DNA of 64,000 bases from Caprella mutica (Eukaryota; Arthropoda; Malacostraca; Amphipoda; Caprellidae). Positions 1-13,000 of the stretch are shown here, piece after piece. Made by a program: the position numbers and the translations under genes. Positions within the stretch are counted from its first letter, which is position 1; each line of letters begins with the position of its first letter. Location of the stretch: contig CANNZV010001108.1 in assembly GCA_947561585.1 (NCBI GenBank), positions 62,001 through 126,000 on the forward strand. Reading direction: 5' to 3'. The notes below the pieces were generated by a model. The model worked only from the letters and a program-made list of their open reading frames with translations, made no database searches and was not told where the DNA came from.

Positions 1-2060
1 GAATTCAATTAATATATTGGGTTTAGGGTTATTATTAACTGTAATTTCTTTCAAAAGTTCAAACTATGATTTTTTATATTATTATATACTAGTGCACTTT
101 CCCGTTAAAAATAACGGGTCGTCATCAATTCCAATTTATTACCTGTTATTGTGTTATTTTTTAATGAATTCGATTAAAATTAAAATTTCTGCATAGTCTA
201 ATTTATTTCATAGATAAAATACTTCCAAAAGTTGAATAAAAACAAAAGAATTTAAATATCAAGTTAATATATTCCCGTGCGTATCATAGTTACATTCTTC
301 ATGTTTAATACCCGTAGTGTAAAAGCGGTCACCAAATAAATAAATAAACACAAGCGAAATTATTAGTAGATTAATATGAGTGTGACCCGTACCAGTGATA
401 CCGTCACAAATTATCAGTTTTTCCATTTACTTTGAGTTTATTAACAAAAAAGTGACACACGGACTTTATGAGTTGCTGTTGATAGAATGGCTATTTTACC
501 TATTTTGTGACGGACAGACCGATAATAGTATGTTAGCTTGTTCACTAGTCTGTCTATTGGTGCCAAAGTATCATTTTTAGCTAGTATTGCTAGTCTCTGA
601 AGTAACTAGAGTTGAATCATTCTATTTGTTAATTAACTAATTAAATGCACTGTGCACTAAAGTTTTCCGAAGCTCTGACGTATGTTCATCACTTGTATAT
701 CAGTGCAGTTGTTTAAGTTACGTGCTTACCAGTGGCTGCATTCGATCATAACTGTATAGGTTGCAATAGGCATGTCTAAGAGTACTCTACAGGGATTATA
801 CCTGTGTTTGTTGGTTGATTTAACTCTCAGTAATTAGTTCATTGGTTTCACCTTCAAAAGGTATATTGGAGACAGCACATCTAGTTAGACAGAAAAGAAT
901 AAGTCCTATATCTCTGATCTGTCAGAACCAGTGATATTAGAAGTTAAAAGCCTGTAATGCATTACTTAACATTAATCACTGTGTCATTTATTCCTATCAT
1001 TATAGTATTTCTATTAATAAGTCTACTATAATATTTATAAATCCTGAATTATTAATCATTATTTATAATCTTCCTTAAAATCTACTAATTTGAAAGTCTG
1101 TTAAATTACACTACTTTTTGAATCTTATTTTCCTGTTATATTTCTGAAGCTATATTTTAGTTTTTTTTTTCAAAATTTCTTCCCACATTCGACTAATTAT
1201 TCAGAATTATATTCTCCTTTGACAATTGTTTAGTTATCCGTAAGGTCAGCGCCCGGCATAACATACTAAGCTACTAATACTCTCCTCATTCAATTTACCC
1301 TTAACTGCATCTAATGTAACAATCTAGGTAGTCTCCTCTACGTGGAATTTAATTAAGTTATCCTGTATTGTCTACCTGTGCGTAAAACCTGCATTTGTAA
1401 TGACTTCCCACCACCTTTATGAATTACCATGCCTCTCTCATACAGTTACAATAGACTGGGTGAAGAAGTTATGTATGTATTTAGACTAATCCATTGAAAA
1501 TAGATATGAAGGCTTTTCTATTGAAGGTCTCAGAGCTTCAGAACCCATTAAAGATAAATCCCCTCGTCGAATCACTGGGTTCCATCCCATCTAATGGAGT
1601 GATCAAAGGATCACCTCACTATCTGCCACTAAATATCACTCTAATCAACTTTGCTGTGCTACTTTTTACGCCAAACCCTTCCTATACGATTTCATGTTGC
1701 GGCGTAACCAAATTAGTCCGTTTTTATGGACTGCTCAGTCTCTGGAAGGTGCCTTTGTATCTTCATCTGGGGTGTATTGTTGCCCTCAATTCAATCACGA
1801 CTGTCCCTTTCGACTCCAATTCGAATCATGTTCATCGAATTTCAAAGCAGCGTCGAGAGTGATATTGTGTTCGGACCGTAACTCGATAATGAAATAGAAA
1901 GAAAAAACCCTCGGTACTATCCGGGTAATATCGGTGATCGTATGTCCGATACGGGCTATTTCTATTGAAGTAGGGGCAATTCACTGTCAATGGAGTTATT
2001 GTCCAGTGATGTCATTTTTACATTGAAATGAAATGTGTTATTCGTAGTTGATATGTATAA
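1..2060. other. Gene-free AT-rich flank
   Basis: I see no gene here. The longest open frame (1494-1862, about 122 codons) has no recognisable domain, no splice context and ordinary AT-rich composition, so it is treated as chance. No tandem repeat or inverted repeat stood out. Confidence 0.6.
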
Positions 2061-2064
2061 TATA

Positions 2065-2270
2065 CAGGGTGATCCACAAAAAGTATACCCAACTTAGAAT
2101 CAATATAAATATCGTATTTATAAGTAGTTGAAAAATGAGTTGAAGTAAATTTAAAAAATAGATTTTTTTTCATGTTATCCATTCTACCACCGTCATTGCA
2201 TAAGATTGTACGTGTACGATATTTATATTAATTATTCAAACTTTGGTACACTTTATTGTGGGTCACCCTG
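2065..2270. mobile_element. Short Tc1/mariner-type MITE
   Basis: Terminal inverted repeats begin CAGGGTGATCCACAAAAAGT on the left; the right end, read in reverse, starts CAGGGTGACCCACAATAAAG. The element is flanked by TA on both sides (2063-2064 and 2271-2272), the target duplication of Tc1/mariner elements. At about 206 bp it has no room for a transposase, so it is non-autonomous. The termini resemble those of the longer mariner-like element at 54.7 kb, which begins CAGGGTGGCTC, suggesting related families. Confidence 0.75.
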
Positions 2271-2274
2271 TATA

Positions 2275-3287
2275 GGGCATATATCCAGGTATTTCTTTAG
2301 TCCGTTTCCTGGTTGTAAGATAGCCAGGAAAGCGAATGCAATAGTTTCCAAAGTGAAGCTATTTGTCTAATTCACCAGCCTCGAGTTAATGATCTAACTT
2401 AACTTCCAGCTCACTGATTCGATTCTCAGATGTAAATTAATCTATTAGATCTATTGGAAAACCAAAGGTAATTCCACGTCTTTTCTCAGTAAATAGCACG
2501 CATCACAGACCTTGTGGCCGACTGTACAAACTCAGTTAATAGGTTAGAAGTTTTTCCTCAACTTTTCCTAAAGAATTGACCTAACTTTTGCAATTTTGAA
2601 TTGTTGTGGCTGCAAGTTTTGCTCTGATGTCCTCCATTGTGAATTTGCTCACTTGATACAGCCCTCACTATTCTCCTTACTCAGCAGTGAAGTGATTCAC
2701 CAGTTACCATTTCATGTCCATTAATAACATTAATTATACACCCGTTGTTCATTTAAAGCGTCACACCACATGTAGCGGAAACTGTTGCATGGCTCTTTTT
2801 CCCCTCTAGAGTCTCATTTCCCCTCTTTGGAGACACGAGATACGTTTTGTTTACCTCTACACAGATTCATATTACCAGGTGCTAAGGGGTAAGCACTGTA
2901 CTTACTTACTCTGTGTAAAGAGGGTATGTTATACAGTACATCAGAGTGGTAAAAAGAGGGGTGTTATTGGTACTGAGAGGGATATTAGTGGTAGATAATT
3001 TTGCTAATGTTCATGGAATAGACACTTTCCTTTTGTACATCTATTTCGTAGTCTTTTGTATTTCTCATTTTGATTTCATCTATATTACCCCTCGGTTAAA
3101 ATTAGATATATTTATAAGACATTTAATCTATTTTATAAGGCCAATAAACAATTTCACTGTCAATATCTATCTACAAAACTGAATATTCACTATTCAGGTT
3201 ATTTTTTTTATTGGTTTGACAAATGATACCAATACCAATCTCTATAAGAGTAATTGCAATAAAGTGTCTGTACCTCACTGTCTGCAG
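2275..3287. other. Gene-free stretch
   Basis: No supported coding sequence or repeat family was seen. Short open frames (for example 2946-3182) are hydrophobic AT-rich translations with no domain. Confidence 0.5.
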
Positions 3288-5062
3288 TCACTGTAGTTGT
3301 TATACTTCCCTCGCTGTTAGTTGTTATACTTCCCTCACTGTTAGTTGTTATACTTCCCTCACTGTTAGTTGTTATACTTCCCTCACTGTTGGTTGTTATA
3401 TTTCCCTAACTGTTGGTTGTTATACTTCCCTCACTGTTGTTATATTTCACTCACTGTTGTTATATTTCCCTCACTGTTGTTATATTTCACTCACTGTTGT
3501 TATATTTCCCTCACTGTTAGTTGTTATATTTCCCTCACTGTTAGTTGTTATATTTCCCTCACTGTTGTTATAGTTCACTCACTGTTGTTATATTTCCCTC
3601 ACTGTTAGTTGTTATATTTTCCTCACTGTTAGTTGTTATATTTTCCTCACTGTTAGTTGTTATATTTCCCTCACTGTTAGTTGTTATATTTCCCTCACTG
3701 TTAGTTGTTATATTTCCCTCACTGTTAGTTGTTATATTTCCCTCACTGTTGTTATATTTCCCTCATTGTTAGTTGTTATATTTCCCTCACTGTTAGTTGT
3801 TATATCTTCCCTCACTGTTGTTATATTTCCCTCACTGTTAGTTGTTATATTTCCCTCACTGTTGTTATATTTCCCTCACTGTTGTTATATTTCCCTCACT
3901 GTTAGTTGTTATATTTCCCTCACTGTTGTTATAGTTCACTCACTGTTGTTATATTTCCCTCACTGTTAGTTGTTATATTTTCCTCACTGTTAGTTGTTAT
4001 ATTTTCCTCACTGTTAGTTGTTATATTTCCCTCACTGTTAGTTGTTATATTTCCCTCACTGTTAGTTGTTATATTTCCCTCACTGTTAGTTGTTATATTT
4101 CCCTCACTGTTGTTATATTTCCCTCATTGTTAGTTGTTATATTTCCCTCACTGTTAGTTGTTATATCTTCCCTCACTGTTGTTATATTTCCCTCACTGTT
4201 AGTTGTTATATTTCCCTCACTGTTGTTATATTTCCCTCACTGTTGTTATATTTCCCTCACTGTTAGTTGTTATATCTTCCCTCACTGTTAGTTGTTATAT
4301 CTTCCCTCACTGTTAGTTGTTATATCTTCCCTCACTGTTAGTTGTTATATTTCCCTCACGGTTAGTTGTTATATTTCCCTCACTGTTAGTTGTTATATTT
4401 CCCTCACTGTTAGTTGTTATATTTCCCTCACTGTTAGTTGTTATATTTCCCTCACTGTTAGTTGTTATATTTCCCTCACTGTTAGTTGTTATATTTCCCT
4501 CACTGTTAGTTGTTATATTTCCCTCACTGTTAGTTGTTATATTTCCCTCACTGTTAGTTGTTATATTTCCCTCACTGTTAGTTGTTATATTTCCCTCACT
4601 GTTAGTTGTTATATTTCCCTCACTGTTAGTTGTTATATTTCCCTCACTGTTAGTTGTTATATTTCCCTCACTGTTAGTTGTTATATTTCCCTCACTGTTA
4701 GTTGTTATATTTCCCTCACTGTTAGTTGTTATATTTCCCTCACTGTTAGTTGTTATATTTCCCTCACTGTTAGTTGTTATATTTCCCTCACTGTTAGTTG
4801 TTATATTTCCCTCACTGTTAGTTGTTATATTTCCCTCACTGTTAGTTGTTATATTTCCCTCACTGTTAGTTGTTATATTTCCCTCACTGTTAGTTGTTAT
4901 ATTTCCCTCACTGTTGTTATATTTCCCTCACTGTTAGTTGTTATATTTCCCTCACTGTTAGTTGTTATATTTCCCTCACTGTTAGTTGTTATATTTCCCT
5001 CACTGTTAGTTGTTATACTTCCCTCACTGTTAGTTGTTATACTTCCCTCACTGATAGTTGTT
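3288..5062. repeat. 24/20-bp minisatellite, about 75 units
   Basis: The tandem array has two unit lengths: a 24-bp form and a 20-bp form that lacks TTAG. The common core is TTGTTATATTTCCCTCACTG. From about 4340 to 4900 the 24-bp form runs almost without variation. Because 24 is a multiple of three, this part is open in several + frames (peptide repeat SCYISLTV), but there is no sign that it is a gene. The left part contains a 361-bp higher-order duplication (about 3521-3912 against 3882-4273). Confidence 0.95.
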
Positions 5063-6763
5063 ATATTTATTCCATCAGTGTATCACTCTTCAAGCAGCTC
5101 AATGTTCTCAACTTATCTCATATCCATACATTTTCTATAGCTTCTAACTTATGTTTAAAACTGCCAATATAACCCATTTTGATAACTCTGTGTGATTATA
5201 TAAACTTGCACACAAACAATCATCATAATACTCGTCTGATATGTTCTAGCACTTAATCAGCATACTCCAGAGCAAAATGCCTTTCATATGTTTATTTCTC
5301 TGGCTGCTAAATATGGAATGATATTCCGCACTCAATATGATATTCCAATAACGTAATAACAAAAGTTAATGGTTACTATAGAAACCATTTAACTCTTGGA
5401 TTCATTTTCCACTCACTTCATTTAGGCTATGAAATTAGGGTTGTTATTTATTTTGTAGGATGTCCTAGTAGGTGATTAAAGGCCCTAATGTTCTTCATAT
5501 TTCTCAATTGTATTTAATGTATGATTTTTAGTCTTTCAAATCCTTGTTCCAATAACACGAGACTATTTAGTTAAATAAATAGAACTAAGTGTCAGCAAGC
5601 ACCTGTTGGGTGGCGCAATACTCTATCCAGGTGGCTGGAACGTTTCCATGTGCGTAATAACACTCAGCAAATTAGCGGAAATGTGAGTCACAAATACGAG
5701 GAAAAGCTACAGGTGCATTCCCACCCCTACCCCCCTTTAGTGTTGCGAAACATATGTAAGTGATAGGGGTAATGTGAACTTAGCCTGTAGCAGTTAATGC
5801 GAGGGGAATCTCAATGATTTAACAACTCTTTACTAATTTCACATTGAAAAGTTTTTTCTACTAATTGTAAATATTGTAGATATATTTAAATTAGTCTAGG
5901 TACACGGCGACAAATTGGTAAGATTTGAAAATACTATGAAATTAGTGAACTGTGACTTGTGAAATTAGCATCATATAGCTAGTGACTCTTTTCTCTGACT
6001 GTGGTTGAAGTAGCCGTTGATGCTCATTTGGCGCACACTAACTAACTGTTGTCAAACTATGGCACACATCACATATCTTTGGTGTTAATCCGTTCTTCCT
6101 GTAATGAAGTACTTAATTAAGCTCTATAAATACATTGGTAGCATTTGCGAAGTAAAGTGTTGTAGTTTATGTGTAGCTTTTAGCAGTTTGTTGAACTTTT
6201 AACCATACAGTGTAGTAAATAGCAAGAGAGTGGGCAATAAGGCATTTAACTGCTGCAATACATCACTGTAATGGCGTCAGAGAAAGCCTAGTGTGGTGAC
6301 AATGTATTCGCACTCTAATAAAGAAGAAATAACTAGTGACAACATTAGCCATGCTTGAAAATAACCATTTCATTTCAATGAAGCATGTATGATGTAATGA
6401 AATACTATACAACAGTTATAGTTAGTAATGTTCTTGTAGTTAAAACACATGTGACATGGGTTCTGTTCCAGTACCTCGTGCTGCCAGTGTGTTACCTGTC
6501 AATGCTTAGAGAGTTCTAGGTCTATTCGCCGAAAACACTATCGCCGCAGGACACTTTCCTCGAAAATATGACTATTAATTACCTGAATAAGGTATACTTA
6601 TTTTACAGTAAAAGACAGTAAAGTATACATTTTGTCACTCAAACCTGACCGGTTAGTGTTACCGCTTACCTACCCTTAGGTGGACAATATCTCTTTATAT
6701 TTATAACTTATTGTGTTTTCTAAATTTTCGGTGAAGGTGTTTCGGCAAAAGGACTGGTCAGAC
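5063..6763. other. Gene-free stretch between minisatellites
   Basis: I see no gene. Around 6478-6510 a single sequence (TGCCAGTGTG then CCTGTCAATGCT) resembles the unit of the 39-bp minisatellite that starts about 250 bp downstream and may be related to its progenitor. Confidence 0.5.
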
Positions 6764-7193
6764 TCTATGCCAGCACATTCCCTGTCAATGCTGACAGTAC
6801 ACTCTATGCCAGCACATTCCCTGTCAATGCTGACAGTACACTCTATGCCAGCACATTCCCTGTCAATGCTGACAGTACACTCTATGCCAGCACATTCCCT
6901 GTCAATGCTGACAGTACACTCTATGCCAGCACATTCCCTGTCAATGCTGACAGTACACTCTATGCCAGCACATTCCCTGTCAATGCTGACAGTACACTCT
7001 ATGCCAGCACATTCCCTGTCAATGCTGACAGTACACTCTATGCCAGCACATTCCCTGTCAATGCTGACAGTACACTCTATGCCAGCACATTCCCTGTCAA
7101 TGCTGACAGTACACTCTATGCCAGCACATTCCCTGTCAATGCTGACAGTACACTCTATGCCAGCACATTCCCTGTCAATGCTGACAGTACACT
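6764..7193. repeat. 39-bp minisatellite, 11 units
   Basis: Eleven essentially identical 39-bp units (each containing ATGCCAGCACATTCCCTGTC and then AATGCTGACAGTACACTC). The unit is 13 codons long, so one + frame reads through the whole array (MPAHSLSMLTVHS repeated). The near-perfect identity implies recent expansion or homogenisation. No promoter, splice sites or homology support translation. Confidence 0.97.
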
Positions 7194-7319
7194 CGGTTCA
7201 TTTAAAGCTGAAGGATTGCATCGTGTCGTGCTGTAGCTAAGGTAAAACAGTCGCACTGTCTCTCACTCTTTGCATAACTTAACGCGCTATCACGTCACAG
7301 CCTGGGTGCTGCCTTAACT

Positions 7320-9187
7320 AAAATGTGCTGCCATAACAACAATGTGCTGCCATAACAACAATGTGCTGCCATAACTACAATGTGCTGCCATAACTACAAT
7401 ATGCTGCCATAACTACAATGTGCTGCCATAACTACAATGTGCTGCCATAACAGCAATGTGCTGCCATAACAGCAATGTGCTGCCATAACAGCAATGTGCT
7501 GCCATAACTACAATGTGCTGCCATAACTACAATGTGCTGCCATAACTACAATGTGCTGCCATAACTACAATGTGCTGCCATAACAGCAATGTGCTGCCAT
7601 AACTACAATGTGCTGCCATAACTACAATGTGCTGCCATAACAGCAATGTGCTGCCATAACAGCAATGTGCTGCCATAACAGCAATGTGCTGCCATAACTA
7701 CAATGTGCTGCCATAACTACAATGTGCTGCCATAACAGCAATGTGCTGCCATAACTACAATGTGCTGCCATAACTACAATGTGCTGCCATAACAGCAATG
7801 TGCTGCCATAACAGCAATGTGCTGCCATAACAGCAATGTGCTGCCATAACAGCAATGTGCTGCCATAACAGCAATGTGCTGCCATAACAGCAATGTGCTG
7901 CCATAACAGCAATGTGCTGCCATAACTACAATGTGCTGCCATAACTACAATGTGCTGCCATAACTACAATGTGCTGCCATAACTACAATGTGCTGCCATA
8001 ACTACAATGTGCTGCCATAACAGCAATGTGCTGCCATAACAGCAATGTGCTGCCATAACAGCAATGTGCTGCCATAACAGCAATGTGCTGCCATAACAGC
8101 AATGTGCTGCCATAACAGCAATGTGCTGCCATAACAGCAATGTGCTGCCATAACAGCAATGTGCTGCCATAACAGCAATGTGCTGCCATAACTACAATGT
8201 GCTGCCATAACTACAATGTGCTGCCATAACTACAATGTGCTGCCATAACTACAATGTGCTGCCATAACTACAATGTGCTGCCATAACTACAATGTGCTGC
8301 CATAACTACAATGTGCTGCCATAACTACAATGTGCTGCCATAACTACAATGTGCTGCCATAACTACAATGTGCTGCCATAACTACAATGTGCTGCCATAA
8401 CTACAATGTGCTGCCATAACTACAATGTGCTGCCATAACTACAATGTGCTGCCATAACTACAATGTGCTGCCATAACTACAATGTGCTGCCATAACAGCA
8501 ATGTGCTGCCATAACAGCAATGTGCTGCCATAACTACAATGTGCTGCCATAACAGCAATGTGCTGCCATAACAGCAATGTGCTGCCATAACAGCAATGTG
8601 CTGCCATAACAGCAATGTGCTGCCATAACAGCAATGTGCTGCCATAACAGCAATGTGCTGCCATAACTACAATGTGCTGCCATAACTACAATGTGCTGCC
8701 ATAACTACAATGTGCTGCCATAACTACAATGTGCTGCCATAACTACAATGTGCTGCCATAACTACAATGTGCTGCCATAACTACAATGTGCTGCCATAAC
8801 TACAATGTGCTGCCATAACTACAATGTGCTGCCATAACAGCAATGTGCTGCCATAACAGCAATGTGCTGCCATAACAGCAATGTGCTGCCATAACAGCAA
8901 TGTGCTGCCATAACTACAATGTGCTGCCATAACTACAATGTGCTGCCATAACAGCAATGTGCTGCCATAACAGCAATGTGCTGCCATAACAACAATGTGC
9001 TGCCATAACTACAATGTGCTGCCATAACTACAATGTGCTGCCATAACTACAATGTGCTGCCATAACTACAATGTGCTGCCATAACAACAATGTGCTGCCA
9101 TAACTACAATGTGCTGCCATAACTACAATGTGCTGCCATAACAGCAATGTGCTGCCATAACTACAATGTGCTGCCATAACTACAATT
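7320..9187. repeat. 19-bp minisatellite, about 98 units, with variant units
   Basis: The unit is AATGTGCTGCCATAAC followed by one of three 3-base endings: TAC, AGC or, rarely, AAC. Unit length hardly varies, so the array is effectively a string of TAC/AGC states in runs of about 1 to 16. It ends about 350 bp upstream of the first RAPGEF2 coding exon. Minus-strand open frames within it (MAAHCCYGSTLLLWQHIAV repeated) arise because 19 bp cycles all three frames without a stop. They are not genes. Confidence 0.97.
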
Positions 9188-9540
9188 TTCTGTTTTTTAT
9201 CTGAATATGAAATCATTTCAAGCCATTAAATTATTGACTATGTGAACGCTAAGTTATTATCTCACTATCAGGTGTTAATGGTTTGTTTGTGTGTTGCTCT
9301 GTATGATGTTCCTTTCTTTGAATTAAATAAGACTCATCAAATGGAGTGTGTTCAATATTCATACTTATTATCTTCATTGGTATATGCCTTAATGGACTTC
9401 ATTACTTTAAAAGCCAATGATTTCCATAAATAACGAAGTGTATTATTGTTCCCTTAGCATCTAATGTTCTTTCAGATGTGTGTATATAATATCCATTGAG
9501 ATGTAGCTTCCAATGCTATTCCTAATGACTTTTCTCTAAT
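9188..9540 (+). other. 5' flank of RAPGEF2
   Basis: A unique AT-rich stretch between the 19-bp minisatellite and the first coding exon. It is either 5' UTR and promoter or the end of an upstream intron. A possible splice acceptor (TTCTTTCAG, ending at 9476) leads into a frame closed by stops. An in-frame TGA lies at 9526-9528, 12 bases before the ATG at 9541. Confidence 0.4.
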
Positions 9541-10007
9541 ATGATGAAACATAGCAACTCGCGGGAAGATAGCGTAGAACTCGATGACGATGACGTGTTC
9601 CTCAGAGACTATCATTACTACGCCAACCTCCTCGAGCAGCAGACATGCGCCGCTCCTTCTGCCAAGGACAGTCAGGCGACAGAGAACAAGCTACAGTCTG
9701 CAGGCAGTCCCAAAGCTACAAAGTCAGCCAGGCAGTTTTTCATGCGGAGGAGAAACTCTAGCGCCAACGTTCACGAGGCGGAGCAAGAGGAGATGGGTGT
9801 ACCTTCTTCACCCAAAGACAAACTTCTCCTCCGACTGTCGAGGTGGGGGAGTGGGAGCAGCACTCAGCTCTACTGTGAGGATGACTCTTCCACCACCACC
9901 AGCACTTCCCCCGATCCTTCCCTCAGGGTGAGCACCATACTCAGGCGGTGGAACTCCACCAGGGAAAGGAGACCCAATGACGCCAGGGAGAGGAAGCAAT
10001 CTCGTCG
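9541..10007 (+). CDS. RAPGEF2: RAPGEF2 exon 1 (novel N-terminus)
   Basis: It begins at the first ATG after an in-frame TGA (9526) and ends at donor GTAATG (phase 2). The 155 residues are acidic at first ([11 protein letters not shown]), then basic and Ser-rich, with RRRNSS (a protein-kinase-A-type RRNS) and [13 protein letters not shown] recognise no homologue. It joins in frame to exon 2, whose FGKRS matches the end of vertebrate cNBD1, so here this segment replaces the first part of that domain. A cryptic acceptor inside the first codons (CATAG at 9550-9554) could instead make it an internal exon. Confidence 0.7.
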
Positions 10008-13000
10008 GTAATGAACACAAACCTGTGGCACTCTACTTTTTAACCATATTTCACATTTATTTAATTCAATTACTTGTTTCTATTTAGTGATTCTTATTCC
10101 TAATTTATATTTTATGTATAATTTCTTTTCGTACTTAATGTTAAATGTAAAATTCTACCTATGTATTCTTCTGGTCAGTTTTCCTCTCTCTATTATCGTT
10201 AAAATGGTTTAATTTTTCAGTAGCCTGAGTACTGTGGTAGAATATCAACTAAGTGTACTCCTTTAGTGATCAGTTGTGTGTTGTTTTAGTAGGTAGGCTA
10301 GGTAGTAGGCTTAGGCCTATGGAGTAATGAAGATAGACCTAATCACATTACACACAAAGAGGAAGCAGCCAAAGCTCCTCTAAAGTTCTCTCTCGTGGAA
10401 AAATCTAATTAGTTATCGTTTTCTATTGACTCTCATAGAAAGATGCGCTTAAAAGTCGTGGGGGAGACTGTGATAAATGTACATATCTATCTAGTAGGGC
10501 AAGTTACGAATTGGCGATCAGTTTCACATCTTTGGTCATATAAGAAAATAATTATTAAATTTTAATTTTAATTGGTATCCATAATGCCTGTAGGTATCAT
10601 GGATACCAATAAAAATATGATAACAGTTAGTATATAGATTTTTCTTATATAACTGAAGATGTGTAACTGACCGATAATTCGTAAGTTGTTGTATTTTCTG
10701 TACACTAGTGCTATTGTTTCTAATTGTTTATGTTTTCTTTTCAGTTTCGGCAAGAGGTCAGGAGGGGGAGTGCGCAGAGCTAACGAATGTCTCATCCTAG
10801 AGTCATCGGCAGTCATTGCTGTGAGTACACATGGCACCATTTTAGAGGGCAGCGGTAATCTCGGACACTCACAGTACTCGCAAGTTAGGTCATGATAAGT
10901 CAATCAGGAATTGCTAAGGGTTACAGTGGTTCATAACCCAATTTCAGAGTACTGACAGTGTCCGAGCACTGCTTTGTTGCCCTTACCATTGATTTTTGTT
11001 AGCTTTTGAATGTAATGCGTGCTGGTGAGTATTTGCAAGCAGTTATTGCTTACACCACAGTTCAAATCAACTATTTCGCTCTGCGCCCCCAGGGGCTCTA
11101 TCCTGAAGCTGTCTATTGTGAATGGAAGAGAAGGGGGGTGGCGTCCCTTGGGCCCCGAACTGTTGTAATTTGGATTATGGATTGTCTTTTTTTCATTTTT
11201 ACCATGTTTATCATTTTTTTAACGCTACTTGCAGTTTTATAGGATAGCGCTAGGGTTATGCTCTTCAATTACGAGGTCTTAGATTTTTGTGTTGGGTAGG
11301 CTCGTAGGCTTCATTTACTATCACCTCTTCATTTTCCTCTTCCATCCGTGAGTGCAGCCACCGGTGCTTGTGTCCCGTTTCGTCACATTCCTTGGTAAGT
11401 GACTGTATTCACGGAGTAGCTTTTCTGCATCCATGAGCATTGTCACTGACGGTGGTAAGTGACTTTGTTCATGGAGCCACTTTCCTATCTGACTGCTTGT
11501 GCTTAATTTCCTTTTGACGTCAGCGATATGGCCTTTGGTTCCGAAGCAGACGTTAAACCCCTACTAAAATTAATTAAATTATTTCGCTCTGCTATTTTTA
11601 TATGCCCAAAGAAACCTAAACCGTGTTTGAAGCGATACACTGAACAATTAGTATCACTAATAACATCATTCAAGAAATAAATAAATAATTATTCAATCAA
11701 TTTCTTTATTTCTAGGTATTTGTTTAGATAGATCTGCTGTAGGTTCTGTATTAGACATGAAAACATATATACTTTATTGCAGTTGCGACAAATTATACAT
11801 ACACTAAAGAAAACAGCCATAAAAACAGTACAATTCAATAAACCATAAGCTACAATGTGTAAGTTTATAACTATTCAATTTGGTGAAAAAAATATATAAA
11901 TGGTCACAAATTTAATAATTATGGTTCGAGAAATTGCATGTTTATTGAAATGAACTGTTTCTATCGCTGTGGATTCTTTTCTGACATGTCTGTTCACATT
12001 AAGATTTACAAAATAACACGACAGTTCTTACATCAAAATATTTTAAGAATAAATAAGTTAGCTGATATTGAAATTAATAGACTGAATGCTAATAATGAAG
12101 TAGTGTATCTATATTAAATGCATTCCCTCATGGCAATCTGAGGGAGGAAAATACAAGAGTGTGTTGTAGGATTTTCTCCCTACCTGCCACACCCCCTTCC
12201 CCTTCACACACCTCTGCTTTCATCGGTACGTACACACGCACACACACACTAAGCCAACCACTTCATATCCGGCCAATGTGAAGCCAATCCGTTTGTCCGA
12301 ATCTGTGCTGCTAATCTCTGGCTTTGGATATCTTAGACAGCAGTTCTGTAGACTAACGTACCTTCATACTTTTTAGGCTTTAGACGGTTTCAATTAATTC
12401 CCTTTTGGTGATGTTCATTCATTCATTTTATGTTGCCTGTGACTAGTGCCTGAGACTGTCTGTTCCATCTTGTGTGTGCATTGCACATGCTGTTTCCCCT
12501 CTACAGTGGCCCTGTGTGTTTCCCCTCCATCCCTCCTCTCAGTGAGAGTCAGTAGTGGTGTGTAGGTGGTGGAGGTACTACGTGTGGTGTACTAGCTAAC
12601 TCTGCCAGTGTATTGTGTCAAGGAGATGCATCCAGGGGATCTATCATTACAGTGCATAGTGTGTTGTTGTAGCCTTAGTGTGTTGGTACTACAATGCCAT
12701 TAGTGTGTCGTAACAAGCTGCCTGTGTGTCCTTGCACTAATTACCTTAGGAAATCTCGTGAGTTAATGCAGGAGGGTGTGGGCATCATTTCCACCCTTAC
12801 GTACTAGTGCCATAAGGGGTGATATATCGCACCATTCTCACACAAAGGTAAATATATCGCACGCTTAATTCACTGTCGCCATTCATTACCATCATAAATT
12901 TCCGGTGAACTTTTTCTAACATTCCTCTTCCATAATCAGCGTAAAAGTAAATATCGTGAATGCCTATATATAATGTAACACATTTATCAGAGTAATGGGC

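Noticed and set aside
1494..1897. Two overlapping 67-122 codon frames
   Set aside because: No domain, splice signals or protein-like conservation can be argued, and the two overlap in different frames.
3223..5172. Long open frames across the 24-bp array, reading SCYISLTV or LVVIFPSL repeats
   Set aside because: They follow from a stop-free unit of 24 bp (or 20 bp changing frames). There is no splice context, start context or non-repeat domain.
6713..7240. 175-codon frame through the 39-bp array
   Set aside because: The 13-codon unit stays open by arithmetic. The flanks have no protein-like sequence.
7320..9187. CRISPR array
   Set aside because: Units are contiguous with no spacers, and the genome is that of an animal. 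The same applies to all other arrays.
12235..12250. CA microsatellite
   Set aside because: Only about eight dinucleotides. Too short to be notable beside the arrays described.
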